Assembly: GCF_000009905.1 (NCBI RefSeq)
Contig: NC_006177.1
Coordinates: 496,001 to 560,000 of the forward strand
DNA from: Symbiobacterium thermophilum IAM 14863
GTDB lineage: Bacteria > Bacillota > Sulfobacillia > Symbiobacteriales > Symbiobacteriaceae
Length of the DNA: 64,000 bases
Direction: 5' to 3'
In this document: positions 1 to 7,909 of the stretch, in pieces
Layout: each line of letters opens with the position of its first letter
How positions within the stretch are numbered: position 1 is the stretch's first letter
Program-made: the position numbers and the translations under genes
The notes under the pieces: model-generated
The model's input: only the letters and a program-made list of their open reading frames with translations
Told to the model about the DNA's origin: nothing
The model's database searches: none

Positions 1-171
1 GCCCTGGGCGAGCAGGGCTGAGAGCACCGCCGCCGGGATGAACTCCAGCCACCGCAGCACCAGCGGCGGCAGCCTGAACCGGCTCAGCACCACGATCGGC
101 AGCATCCGGGGCAGGTAGGTGACCAGGGCCATGCCGAGGAAGAGCAGAAGCACCTCCGTGCGGACGGTCAT
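1..171 (-). CDS. azlD: AzlD-like branched-chain amino acid transport protein, partial
   Basis: This is the N-terminal 57 residues of an AzlD-family protein; the rest lies beyond the window edge. It reads MTVRTEVLLLFLGMALVTYL, then a PRMLPIVVL segment and a WLEFIPAAVLSALL helix, all typical of AzlD. AzlD is the small partner of AzlC in a two-component exporter of branched-chain amino acids and analogues. Its ATG overlaps the TGA of azlC by one base (TGATG), so the pair is translationally coupled. The family call is firm; the substrate is inferred from the family. Confidence 0.85.
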   Translation of the reverse strand, partial: MTVRTEVLLLFLGMALVTYLPRMLPIVVLSRFRLPPLVLRWLEFIPAAVLSALLAQG

Positions 172-875
172 CACCGGAGCATCACCCCCACGGTGGCGGC
201 GACGACGGTCGCGACGATCACGCCCCAGCTGGGCTGGCCGAGCAGCCCCATCGCCACGGCCAGGGCCGCGGCCACGAGGGCGGCGACCCGGCGGCTGCCC
301 GCCTCCTCGCCCCGCAGGTTGGGAACCAGCAGGCCGATGAACATCGCTGAGAGGGCGAAGTCGAGCCCGAGGGCCTCCTGGTTGGTCGCGATGCCGCCCG
401 CCAGCGCCCCGGCGACCGACGCGGCGATCCAGCTCGCCTGAGACGTGATGTGCAGCCCCGCCACAAAGCCAGGGCCGATGGGGCGTCCGCGGAGCACGGA
501 GGCGTTCACCGCGAAGGTCTCGTCGGTGATGCCGTAGGCGAGCAGGGCGTTGACCGCGGGGTGGTTCCGCCGGAACGACGGCAGGAGGGCGGTGCTCAGC
601 AGGAGGTGCCGCAGGTTGACCAGGAAGGTCGTGGAGATGATGGCGGGAGCCGCGGCGCCGGCGGCGAACATCTCCGCGCCGATGAATTGCGCGGAGCCGG
701 CGTACACAAGCAGCGACATGAGCCCCACCTCTGCGACCGAGAAGCCGGCGGTCTGGGCGAGGACGCCGAACGCGAAGCCGATGGGCAGGTAACCGAGGAC
801 GATGGGCAGCGCAGCCCGGCTGCCCGCGGTGAAGGTCGCCGGCGGCAGACTGGGCAGCGTCTGCGTTGTGGCCAT
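171..875 (-). CDS. azlC: AzlC-like branched-chain amino acid permease
   Basis: A 234-residue polytopic membrane protein of the AzlC family, the large subunit of the AzlCD exporter. After a short N-terminus it has the family signature around residues 15-45 (ALPIVLGYLPIGFAFGVLA), the YAGSAQFI motif, and the GITDETFAV motif about midway. Several further hydrophobic helices follow. An upstream ATG at 926 exists, but the ATG at 875 is preferred because GGAGGTG lies about 9 bases before it. It is the first gene of an azlCD operon on the minus strand. No T-box leader was recognised upstream, so regulation is unknown. Confidence 0.92.
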   Translation of the reverse strand: MATTQTLPSLPPATFTAGSRAALPIVLGYLPIGFAFGVLAQTAGFSVAEVGLMSLLVYAGSAQFIGAEMFAAGAAAPAIISTTFLVNLRHLLLSTALLPSFRRNHPAVNALLAYGITDETFAVNASVLRGRPIGPGFVAGLHITSQASWIAASVAGALAGGIATNQEALGLDFALSAMFIGLLVPNLRGEEAGSRRVAALVAAALAVAMGLLGQPSWGVIVATVVAATVGVMLR

Positions 876-1457
876 GCGGGGGACACCTCCAGGGTCTGTG
901 AAGTAACCGTATCTATTTGACTTCAAAGCATTAAAATCCTACATGGTTTTGGTGGGTTGGGGAGCCCGGGCCGGGACCCAGCCGCCGCGCCGCCGGAGGG
1001 TGGCGGAAGCGCCCAATCGGGTGCAGGGTGGCTTCATGGGCTCCGGCTGCGAAGGGGCGGGTCGAGGAAACGCTTCACGCTGTTCCTGAAGCCACGCGCG
1101 GCAGGGATCCCTCGGATGAACGCTCCGAGGGACCCTGCCGCATCGCGTTTTTGCGGAACACGCGCTTGCTTGGGCATCCGAGGCGCCGTGGAGGGAGCCG
1201 CACGCGGAATGGACAGAGCGGCTGGCCAGGGCAAGGATCCGGGGCCGGAAGGCATCGGCACGGATGTGCACTTCCGTGAAACCGCGGAGTGGTGCGGGTC
1301 TCGGGGATCGTGTTACCCGGAGCCCTTGTCGCAGAAGGGTGATCGAAAAGTGCGCATTCGTGTCACTGAAGGCCGGGATGGGGGTCGAGGGCGTTGAGCG
1401 TGTCCAGGGTGGCCGTCAGGACCGGCGGCGACGTGGAGCCGAAGCTCCCGGCCCGGA
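876..1457. other. Intergenic region without a convincing gene
   Basis: About 580 bases between azlC and a decayed gene end. No open frame here combines a ribosome site with recognisable protein sequence. It must hold the azlC promoter, but I could not assign one with confidence. The clearest structure is the long hairpin at 1099-1140. I looked for a T-box leader on both strands and found none that fits. Confidence 0.5.
1099..1140 (+). terminator. Long hairpin, terminator-like on the plus strand
   Basis: A stem of about 16 base pairs joins 1099-1115 and 1125-1140 with one A-C mismatch. The loop is 9 bases (ATGAACGCT). On the plus strand it is followed after a few bases by a run of five T, as in a rho-independent terminator. 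No intact plus-strand gene ends here, so it may be the relic of a lost gene or a processed RNA element. Confidence 0.4.
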
Positions 1458-1724
1458 TTGCCCGCTGGCGTCCCGGTGAGCCTCTGGAACGCGGAGGGCA
1501 ACGAACTGGCGGTGATGGAGCTGAAGCAGTCGTACCCGTCGCTGGTCATCGCCGTACCGGGCCTGGTGCTGGGAGAGCCGTACGCCATCCACGCCGGCGA
1601 AGGAAAAGCGGTCGGCGTTCCAGATGATGGTCACTTTGTCGGCTGGGAAGCCCGCCGTCCGACCTGGCTGACCGGGGCGGGTGTCACCACGGCGCCCCGC
1701 ACCTTCCCGGGCTGGCGACGGTGA
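1458..1724 (+). pseudogene. Remnant of a carbohydrate-binding-type C-terminus
   Basis: The frame reads LPAGVPVSLWNAEGNELAVM, then KQSYPSLVIAVPGLVLGEPY. This resembles the C-terminal beta repeat of Cthe_2159-type carbohydrate-binding proteins, where a modified-residue phrase is followed by 'S-V-V-I-S-x-P-x-L-x-x-G-x-x-Y'. There is no ribosome site, the frame is closed by a TGA at 1395, and nothing upstream supplies the rest of such a protein. I read it as the tail of a decayed secreted protein. The family assignment rests on remembered pattern only. Confidence 0.35.
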
Positions 1725-1739
1725 GATGGCTGCAACGCC

Positions 1740-1773
1740 AGACCCCCACCTGGCAACTGCCGGGTGGGGGTCT
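1740..1773. terminator. Hairpin terminator between the gene remnant and nfo
   Basis: AGACCCCCACC at 1740-1750 pairs perfectly with GGTGGGGGTCT at 1763-1773 across a 12-base loop. On the plus strand it is followed by GCTTTCCTTC. It lies about 50 bases beyond the nfo stop on the minus strand and just after the remnant on the plus strand, so it can separate both units. Confidence 0.65.
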
Positions 1774-1823
1774 GCTTTCCTTCAGGCCGCGGCGGTCAGG
1801 GGCGGCCCATGGCACCGGACCGG

Positions 1824-2663
1824 CTACTGCAGCAGCGACCGGGCATAGGCGATCTCGGGACCGTATTCCGCCTCGTCCTTCACCGGGGTTTCCAGCACGA
1901 CGGGCAGGCCCTCGAAGGCGCCCGAGCGCAGCAGGGTCGCGATGCCCGCTTCGCCCAGGAACCCCTTGCCCAGGTTGGCGTGCCGGTCCTTGCGGCTGCC
2001 GTGGTCGAACTTGGAGTCGTTCAGGTGGACGGCCCTCAGGAGGCCCCAGTAGCCGATCGCGCGAGCGTGCGCGACGAAGTCCTCCCAGTCCTCGGGCCGG
2101 TAGATGCCGGCCGCGAAGGCGTGACAGGTGTCGAAGCAGAAGGCGATGCGCTCAGGCTGCTCCACCCGGCTGCGCACCTCCATCAGCTCCTCCAGGTGGG
2201 TGCCCAGTTCGGAGCCCATCCCGGCGGTGTTTTCCAACAGCAGCGGGCACGAGCCGGTGTAGGCCTCCAGCAGCCGGTTCAGCGTCTCCACCATGCGGGC
2301 TCTGCCGTACGCCTCGCCCTCGCCCACGTGCTTGCCCATGTGGCAGACACAGCCGATGGCGCCGTAGGCCTCGGCGTTCTCCAGGTCCTGCTTCAGGGAG
2401 GCGATGGAGATGGCCTGCAGCTCCGGATCCGGGGTGGAGAGGTTGGTGATGTACGGCGCGTGGGCAACCGCCACCAGGCCGTACTCCGCCATGAGGGCCC
2501 GGCCCCGGGCTGCCGCTTCGGGGTCGGCGGACTTGCCCTTGAATCCGCGCGGGTTCTTGGTGAAGAACTGGAACGCTTCGCAGCCCAGCCTGTGGGCGTT
2601 CTCCACGGCCTGGGGGAATCCCTTGCTGATGCTGATGTGGCACCCGAGCTTCACGACGTTCAC
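1824..2663 (-). CDS. nfo: Endonuclease IV (AP endonuclease)
   Basis: A 279-residue member of the Nfo/EndoIV TIM-barrel family. It cuts the DNA backbone 5' of abasic sites during base excision repair and uses a trinuclear metal centre. Visible family sequence includes the N-terminal GCHISISKG, the FQFFTKNPR segment, AHAPYITNLS, LLLENTAGMG, FCFDTCHAFAAG and the HLNDSKFDHGSRKDRH block. These carry the metal-binding His, Asp and Glu residues. The length matches the usual 280 or so. It appears monocistronic, in the minus direction, between an inferred terminator and the RDD gene. Confidence 0.95.
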   Translation of the reverse strand: MNVVKLGCHISISKGFPQAVENAHRLGCEAFQFFTKNPRGFKGKSADPEAAARGRALMAEYGLVAVAHAPYITNLSTPDPELQAISIASLKQDLENAEAYGAIGCVCHMGKHVGEGEAYGRARMVETLNRLLEAYTGSCPLLLENTAGMGSELGTHLEELMEVRSRVEQPERIAFCFDTCHAFAAGIYRPEDWEDFVAHARAIGYWGLLRAVHLNDSKFDHGSRKDRHANLGKGFLGEAGIATLLRSGAFEGLPVVLETPVKDEAEYGPEIAYARSLLQ

Positions 2664-2746
2664 CTCGATCGTTCAGTATGCCTCGTCCGGGCGGTCATCC
2701 CCACCCGGGATCCGGGCCGGCCGGGGCGCGAACTGTCGCCCCGGCC

Positions 2747-3505
2747 TCAGCGAGCGCGCACGTACAGGACCTCCTCGATGAAATCCTCCGGGACCGGCGG
2801 CAGCGGGTCGGGCCAGCCCATCCGCGCGGCGAGCCCCCGCGCCACCTGCTCCGCCACCCGGCTCCGGGCAGAGACGTGCAGCTGGTGCCGCCGCTGCCAG
2901 AAACCGCGGGCGGGTGCCAGATCCTCTTCACGCAGCCGCAGCGCGTACTCCCGCAGCTTGTTCAGGTCCGTCTGCGGCGGGTGGGAAAGCGCCTTTGGCA
3001 CCTCCGGCGCCTCCGCAGGCCGATCGCGCACGACCACCGTGCCGGCGGCCAGATCCCCCAGCCGCTGCCTGCGCCCGGTGGCCAGGATGCAGATGGCCCC
3101 GATGAGGTAGTAGCCGGGGAGATAGTCGACGATCCGCAGCAGGTTCCGGATGACCGCCTGCAGGAAGGTGACCGGCATGCCGCTCACCTGGACCACGCGG
3201 ATCCCGGCCACCCGCTTGCCGATGGTCTGGCCGTTCCACAGCGCCTCGAAGAGCATCTTGTACAGGAAGAACAGGAGAGCGACGGCCAGAAGCAGAATTG
3301 CGAGGAAAGCGGAGCCGATGAGGTCGAAGCCTTCGCCGAGATCGGTCCACAAGGCCGCCGATGGCAGCGCGACCAGGAGCACGGCGAAGAGGACGGCGTA
3401 CTGGATCGCGGCGTCGATCAAGGCGGCCAGGAACCGGCTTCCGAGGCCGACCGGCTCCAGCGCCAGGTCCACGCTCTCCGGCGTGTCGATGCGAATCGGG
3501 TCCAT
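2747..3505 (-). CDS. RDD-family membrane protein
   Basis: A 252-residue protein starting MDPIRIDTPESVDL. The RDD domain occupies about residues 15-165. It shows the first helix with its Arg (GLGSRFLAALIDAAIQYAV), a second helix rich in Leu and Ala, the FEALWNGQTIGKRVAGIRVV segment, and a later hydrophobic stretch ending in the GRRQRLGDLAAGTVVV motif. The C-terminal 80 residues are soluble and charged. The gene is divergent from the SpoIIM-like gene, with 30 bases between their starts. In actinobacteria RDD and SpoIIM-like genes sit next to DUF58-MoxR genes, as here. The biochemical role is unknown. Confidence 0.85.
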   Translation of the reverse strand: MDPIRIDTPESVDLALEPVGLGSRFLAALIDAAIQYAVLFAVLLVALPSAALWTDLGEGFDLIGSAFLAILLLAVALLFFLYKMLFEALWNGQTIGKRVAGIRVVQVSGMPVTFLQAVIRNLLRIVDYLPGYYLIGAICILATGRRQRLGDLAAGTVVVRDRPAEAPEVPKALSHPPQTDLNKLREYALRLREEDLAPARGFWQRRHQLHVSARSRVAEQVARGLAARMGWPDPLPPVPEDFIEEVLYVRAR

Positions 3506-3535
3506 GGCGCTCACCTCAGGGGAGGGCTGTCTTCC

Positions 3536-4561
3536 GTGAATCAGGATCAGTTCGTGGCCAGGCGGCAGGAGGCCTGGCAAGAGCTGGCCGGGATCCTGGC
3601 CGCGGCCGAGCGCCGGGGGCCCCGCCGGCTCTCGCTGGAGCAGGTGGAGCGGTTGGGGTTGCTCTACCGCCGGGCGGCTTCCGACCTGGCCTACGCCCGG
3701 ACCTACTTCCCGAACGGGCAGGCCACGGCCTATCTGAACCAGCTGGTGTCCCGGGCCCACAACCTCATCTACGCGGAGGAGCCGCAGCGGCTGCGCTCGC
3801 TGTGGCGGCTTTTCGCGCACACCGTCCCGGCCACTGTCCGGGGGGCCTGGCGGCCCCTCCTGCTCTCTGCCGTCCTGATGGGGCTGGGCGGGCTCGTGGG
3901 CTTTTTCGCCATCCTGTCCGACCCCAACCTGGCCGAGGCGCTGGTGCCGCCGGAGCTGCGCCATCACGAGGCGACCGCGCCGGACGGAGACATCTTCCCG
4001 GTGCAGTTCCGCTCCCTGATCGGCACCGCCATTCTGATCAACAACGTCCGGGTCGGCGTAATGGCCTTCGGCCTGGGAATCACCCTGGGCGTCGGCACCG
4101 CGCTGGTGCTCCTCTACAACGGCCTGATCGTCGGCGCGCTGGCCGCCCACTACTTCCGGGCGGGCCTGTCCTTCTCCTTCTGGGCGCTCATCCTGCCCCA
4201 CGGGGTCCTGGAGCTGATGGCGCTCTTCCTCGCAGGCGCCGCCGGCTTCTGCCTGGGCTGGCCCCTCGTCGCGCCCGGGCGGCTGACCCGCGGGGCGGCC
4301 TTCCGGTCGGGCGCCCGGCGGGCGGGGATTCTGATCCTCGGCTCGCTGCCCCTCTTTATGGTCGCCGCCGCCATCGAGGGCTTCATCACCCCGATGGGCA
4401 GCCTCTCCGAGTGGGGCAAGTACGGCGTGGCCCTCGTGACCGGCGCGCTGGGCGTCGCCTACTGGGCCCTGGGAGGGAGGCGGGCGGCCGGCGCCCCTGC
4501 TGATACAGACGCTCAGGCACCGCCGGCCGGAACGGGTTCTACAGCCGCCCCTGTTCCTTGA
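3536..4561 (+). CDS. SpoIIM-like (DUF95) integral membrane protein
   Basis: A 341-residue membrane protein related to stage II sporulation protein M. A soluble N-terminus of about 95 residues holds the FVARRQEAWQEL opening and the YRRAASDLAYARTYFP motif. At least four membrane segments follow, including NNVRVGVMAFGLGITLG and the ILPHGVLELMALFLAG motif typical of the family. The GTG start is preferred because AGGGGAGGG lies just upstream. It is longer than SpoIIM proper and sits beside a MoxR-DUF58 cluster, so it is probably the paralogue found with such clusters rather than the engulfment protein. Its 3' end overlaps the convergent DUF58 gene by 23 bases. Confidence 0.85.
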   Translation: MNQDQFVARRQEAWQELAGILAAAERRGPRRLSLEQVERLGLLYRRAASDLAYARTYFPNGQATAYLNQLVSRAHNLIYAEEPQRLRSLWRLFAHTVPATVRGAWRPLLLSAVLMGLGGLVGFFAILSDPNLAEALVPPELRHHEATAPDGDIFPVQFRSLIGTAILINNVRVGVMAFGLGITLGVGTALVLLYNGLIVGALAAHYFRAGLSFSFWALILPHGVLELMALFLAGAAGFCLGWPLVAPGRLTRGAAFRSGARRAGILILGSLPLFMVAAAIEGFITPMGSLSEWGKYGVALVTGALGVAYWALGGRRAAGAPADTDAQAPPAGTGSTAAPVP

Positions 4562-5852
4562 TCTGCAGGTACTGGTTCACCACCGCCGCCGAGAAGGAGG
4601 ACGGCGGCACGTCGATCACCAGCACGCCGCTGCGCTGCAGCCTGGCCCGGGTCTCGGCCCGCTGTGCCAGGACCTCCAGCGCAGTGGCCTTTTCGTATGC
4701 CTGCTGGGCGTTCTCGGGTATGCAGCGGCTGAGGGCGAGCAGGGCGGGATCGGTCAGCGTGACGACGAGCACCAGGTGGCGGGCCGCCAAGGCGCTCAGG
4801 TGCGCCGTGAGCCCCCGGTTGATCTCCGGATCGACCAGGTCGGTGAAGAGCACCAGCAGGGACCGCCTGCGGTGCCGGGCGGCGAACCAGCCCAGCATAC
4901 GGCCGTAGTCGGGCTCGACCTGTTCGGGCTGAAGGTCGTAAAGGGACTCCAGCATGGCCATCACCTGCCGCCGCCCCTTCCGCGGCGGCACGAAGGCCTT
5001 CACCTCGCCGCCGAAGAGCATCAGCCCCACCTGGTCGCCCCGCTCCGCGGCCACCGTCGCCAGAAGCATCGCCGCGTTGAGCACGTAGTCCAGGCGGGAG
5101 AGCCCCTGGATCTGCGGGATCATCAGCCGGCCGGCGTCGACCAGCAGCATAATGGGCTGGGAGCGGTCGACCTGGTAGAGGTTGGTGACCAGGCTGCCCC
5201 GGCGGGCGGTCGCCGGCCAGTTGATGGCCCGGAACTCGTCCCCCTCCTGGTACTCCCGCAGCGATTCGAACTCGGTGCCGGCTCCCCGCAGGCGGGCCCG
5301 CTTCAGCCCTTCCATCTGGCGGCCCTGCCGCATCGCGACCTCGTACTGGCGCACCGCCAGGAGGTTCGGGTAAACCCGGACCTCGTCGGTGATCGGCCAC
5401 GTGATCATGCGGTTCCAGAGCCCCAGCCGCGAGCGGTACCGGCCGTGGAGGGGGCCGATCGCGTACCGCCCGCGCCGCCCGGGCCGGACCCGGTATCCGA
5501 CCTCCACCCATGCGCCCTCCTCCAGCCGCACCACCGGCCACTCCCCCGCCGGCTCCAGGTGGAGCGGCAGGTCGTCGCACACCTCCAGGGTCACGGGGGC
5601 GCCTTGGCAGCGGAACGCGAGGCGAACGGGGTTCTCCTCCCCCAGGGAGAGGGGGTTCTCCACGCGCCGCTCCGCCTCGATGGTGCGCCGGGATGCGGCC
5701 AGATCCGCCAGCGCAACCCCGGTGAGCGCCGCCGCCAGCGCCAGGCTGAGCCAGAGCAGGCCGGGGAAGAGCGCCGGCAGGGCCGCCAGGGCGAGGAGGA
5801 GGGGCAGGCGGGGCGTGGGGCTGAAGCGCACGGTGACGCGGTCGGCCCTCAT
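4539..5852 (-). CDS. DUF58 domain protein
   Basis: A 437-residue protein. Two hydrophobic segments at about residues 15-50 anchor it, followed by a beta-rich region. The DUF58 core begins near the MEGLKRARLRGAGTEFESLR sequence and continues with EYQEGDEFRAINWPATARRG, both hallmarks of the family. A von Willebrand A-like fold follows, with MLLVDAG and VLFTDLVD strands. The ATG overlaps the TGA of the MoxR gene by one base (TGATG). DUF58 proteins are thought to be partners of MoxR ATPases in assembly or maturation of other proteins; the client here is unknown. Confidence 0.9.
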   Translation of the reverse strand: MRADRVTVRFSPTPRLPLLLALAALPALFPGLLWLSLALAAALTGVALADLAASRRTIEAERRVENPLSLGEENPVRLAFRCQGAPVTLEVCDDLPLHLEPAGEWPVVRLEEGAWVEVGYRVRPGRRGRYAIGPLHGRYRSRLGLWNRMITWPITDEVRVYPNLLAVRQYEVAMRQGRQMEGLKRARLRGAGTEFESLREYQEGDEFRAINWPATARRGSLVTNLYQVDRSQPIMLLVDAGRLMIPQIQGLSRLDYVLNAAMLLATVAAERGDQVGLMLFGGEVKAFVPPRKGRRQVMAMLESLYDLQPEQVEPDYGRMLGWFAARHRRRSLLVLFTDLVDPEINRGLTAHLSALAARHLVLVVTLTDPALLALSRCIPENAQQAYEKATALEVLAQRAETRARLQRSGVLVIDVPPSSFSAAVVNQYLQIKEQGRL

Positions 5853-6808
5853 CAACGTGGGACCGGCTGGGACTGGAGGATCTGCTCCAGCACCTGGTCG
5901 GCCCGCACCCCCTCGACCTCGGCCTCAGGTCGCAGGATTACCCGGTGGCGCAGGACGGGCGCCGCCATCTCCTTGATGTCGTCGGGCACCACGTAGTCCC
6001 GTCCGCGGATGAGCGCCAGCGACTGGGCGCACACCAGGAGGGCGACGGCGCCGCGCGGGCTTGCCCCCACCGCGAGGGTCGACCACGCACGCGTGGCCCG
6101 CACGATCCGGTTGATGTAGTCCAGCACCTCGGGTTCCACCGTGACGCTCCGGTGGGCCGAACGGAGCGCCAGCAGCCCCGGCCCGTCCAGCACCCGGCCG
6201 ATCCCCGCGCGGTCCAGCTCCTGGGCGCGGAACCCGCGGTAGTGCCGCTCCAGGATCGCCCGCTCCTCCTCGGCGGCGGGGTAGTCCATCTGGATCTTCA
6301 TGAGGAACCGGTCCAGCTGCGCCTCGGGCAACGGGTAGGTGCCCTCGTACTCGATGGGGTTCTGGGTGGCGATGACCATGAACGGCTCGGGCAGGGGGTA
6401 GGGCTGGCCGTCCAGGGTCACCTGCCGCTCCTCCATCGCCTCCAGCAGGGCGGACTGGGTCTTGGGCGGGGTGCGGTTGACCTCGTCGGCCAGGAGCAGG
6501 TTGGTGAAGACCGGGCCGCGCCGCACCTCGAAGGTCAGGTCCCTGGGGTTGAAGACCGTGGTGCCCACCACGTCGGCGGGCATCAGGTCGGGCGTGAACT
6601 GGATGCGCCGGAAGCTGACCCCCAGAGCCTGCGCCAGGCTGCGCACCAGGAGGGTCTTGGCCAGGCCCGGCACGCCCTCAATGAGCACGTGACCGCCGGC
6701 CAGCAGGGCCACCAGCAGCTGCTCGATCACCTGGTCCTGGCCGACGATGACCTTTCGGAGCTCGGCCTCGATGCGGCGCAGGGTCTCAACCGTCTCGGTA
6801 AGTGGCAT
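5852..6808 (-). CDS. MoxR-family AAA+ ATPase
   Basis: A 318-residue AAA+ ATPase. The Walker A region is GVPGLAKT near residue 45. Walker B and its surroundings read LLLADEVNRTPPKTQSALLE, and sensor 1 is in VIATQNPIEYEGTYPLPEAQ. The C-terminal lid domain contains the GASPRGAVALL motif of MoxR proteins. GGAGGAG lies just upstream of the ATG. The start lies inside the end of the DUF4350 gene and the stop overlaps the DUF58 start, so the operon is tightly coupled. MoxR proteins act as chaperone-like ATPases for partner complexes. Confidence 0.93.
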   Translation of the reverse strand: MPLTETVETLRRIEAELRKVIVGQDQVIEQLLVALLAGGHVLIEGVPGLAKTLLVRSLAQALGVSFRRIQFTPDLMPADVVGTTVFNPRDLTFEVRRGPVFTNLLLADEVNRTPPKTQSALLEAMEERQVTLDGQPYPLPEPFMVIATQNPIEYEGTYPLPEAQLDRFLMKIQMDYPAAEEERAILERHYRGFRAQELDRAGIGRVLDGPGLLALRSAHRSVTVEPEVLDYINRIVRATRAWSTLAVGASPRGAVALLVCAQSLALIRGRDYVVPDDIKEMAAPVLRHRVILRPEAEVEGVRADQVLEQILQSQPVPR

Positions 6809-7909
6809 GCTCGATTCTCCTCCGCAGCTTCTCCGCCTGCCGGGCCAGATCGATGAGCTCGGCGTCGGCGGGGATGTGGTTCAGGTCCGCGGTGCGTTCC
6901 AGGAGCCGCTCGATCTCTCCGGCCGGCACGCCGCACCGGGCCGCCGCGCGTCCGGCGATCTCCCCGTGGCTCAGCCCCTCCGCACCGCCGGTCAGCCGGC
7001 TGAGCTCCGTGCGGAGCGAACGGTGCAGGGCGCGCAGGACCACGGCGCGGGCCCCGGCCCGGCGGTACAGCCGGCTCATGGAGTGCACGTACTCCACCGC
7101 CGCCCGCGGCGGGCGTTCCGGCGCCGGCAGCGGCGAGCCGAACCGGGCGCCGTAGGACCAGAACAGGAGGGCGACCGCGGCCGCGAGCATCAGCCCGAAG
7201 GCCTGCAGGGATCCCCGCAGGACCTGCCACCAGTGGGTTGGCGCGACGAACCCGTGGTGGTACTCGTCGAAGGCGACCTGTCCCCCGTCGGGGGGCAGCA
7301 GGATCTGCAGGGCCAGATCCAGGTTCTGGGCCTCTCCGATGCGAGCATTGCTGAGCCAGGCGGTGTCCGCCGACCAGAAGATCCGGCCCTCGCCCACCCG
7401 CCAGGAGACCAGCACGGGCCGGCCTTCCTCGTCCTTCAGGTGGATCAGCCGCTCCCCCGGGCGCCGCCGAAGCGGCCGCTGCCCACGGAGACCGCACGGA
7501 TCCCCAGGGTGGCCGGGTGAGGGGCCGCCGGGCGGGCCGTGCCTTCCGCCGCCGGCTGGAAGGTGCCCCTGAACCCGGAAAGCGGTCCGCCCACCAGCGC
7601 CGTTCCGCCGGCGAACACCCACGCCTCCAGGGCGTCCACCTCGTCGGGATCCAGGCCGTCCACGTTCCACACGACCAGCCGGTCCACGGAGCCGTCCAGC
7701 CGGTCCAGCGGCAGGGTCCAGCGCCGCGCCGCCCCCTGGTCGGCCAGGACGGCGTAGATGGCGGAAAGCCCTTCCGGCGTCTGCGCCCAGGACGAGCCGG
7801 CCGGCGCGAGCCGGGCGCGGGGCTGAGGGTCTCCGCCGAAGAGGACGGAAACGAAGATCAGCGCGATCAGGCCGACGATGACGGCCCAGGTGTCGCCGCG
7901 CTTCCGGAT
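6786..7909 (-). pseudogene. DUF4350-type membrane protein, frameshifted
   Basis: Two adjoining reading frames together make one DUF4350-like protein of about 374 residues. The first frame gives a membrane segment (WAVIVGLIALIFVSVLF), then WNVDGLDPDEVDALEAWVFA and GGPLSGFRGTF. It runs into TGA near 7446. The second frame resumes with ERLIHLKDEEGRPVLVSW, GEGRIFWSADTAWLSN and FDEYHHGF, then a second helix and a cytoplasmic tail. One missing base in the C/G run near 7455-7462 explains the break. The first frame has no ATG, GTG or TTG; ATC at 7909 follows GAGAGGGG by 7 bases. The break may be a true mutation, a programmed shift or a sequence error. Confidence 0.7.

Noticed and set aside
939-1400. 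Possible T-box leader upstream of azlC or in the plus direction
   Set aside because: A GGAGTGGTGCGGGTC stretch near 1288 is not close enough to the T-box core, and no specifier stem could be drawn; there is also no gene in the plus direction.
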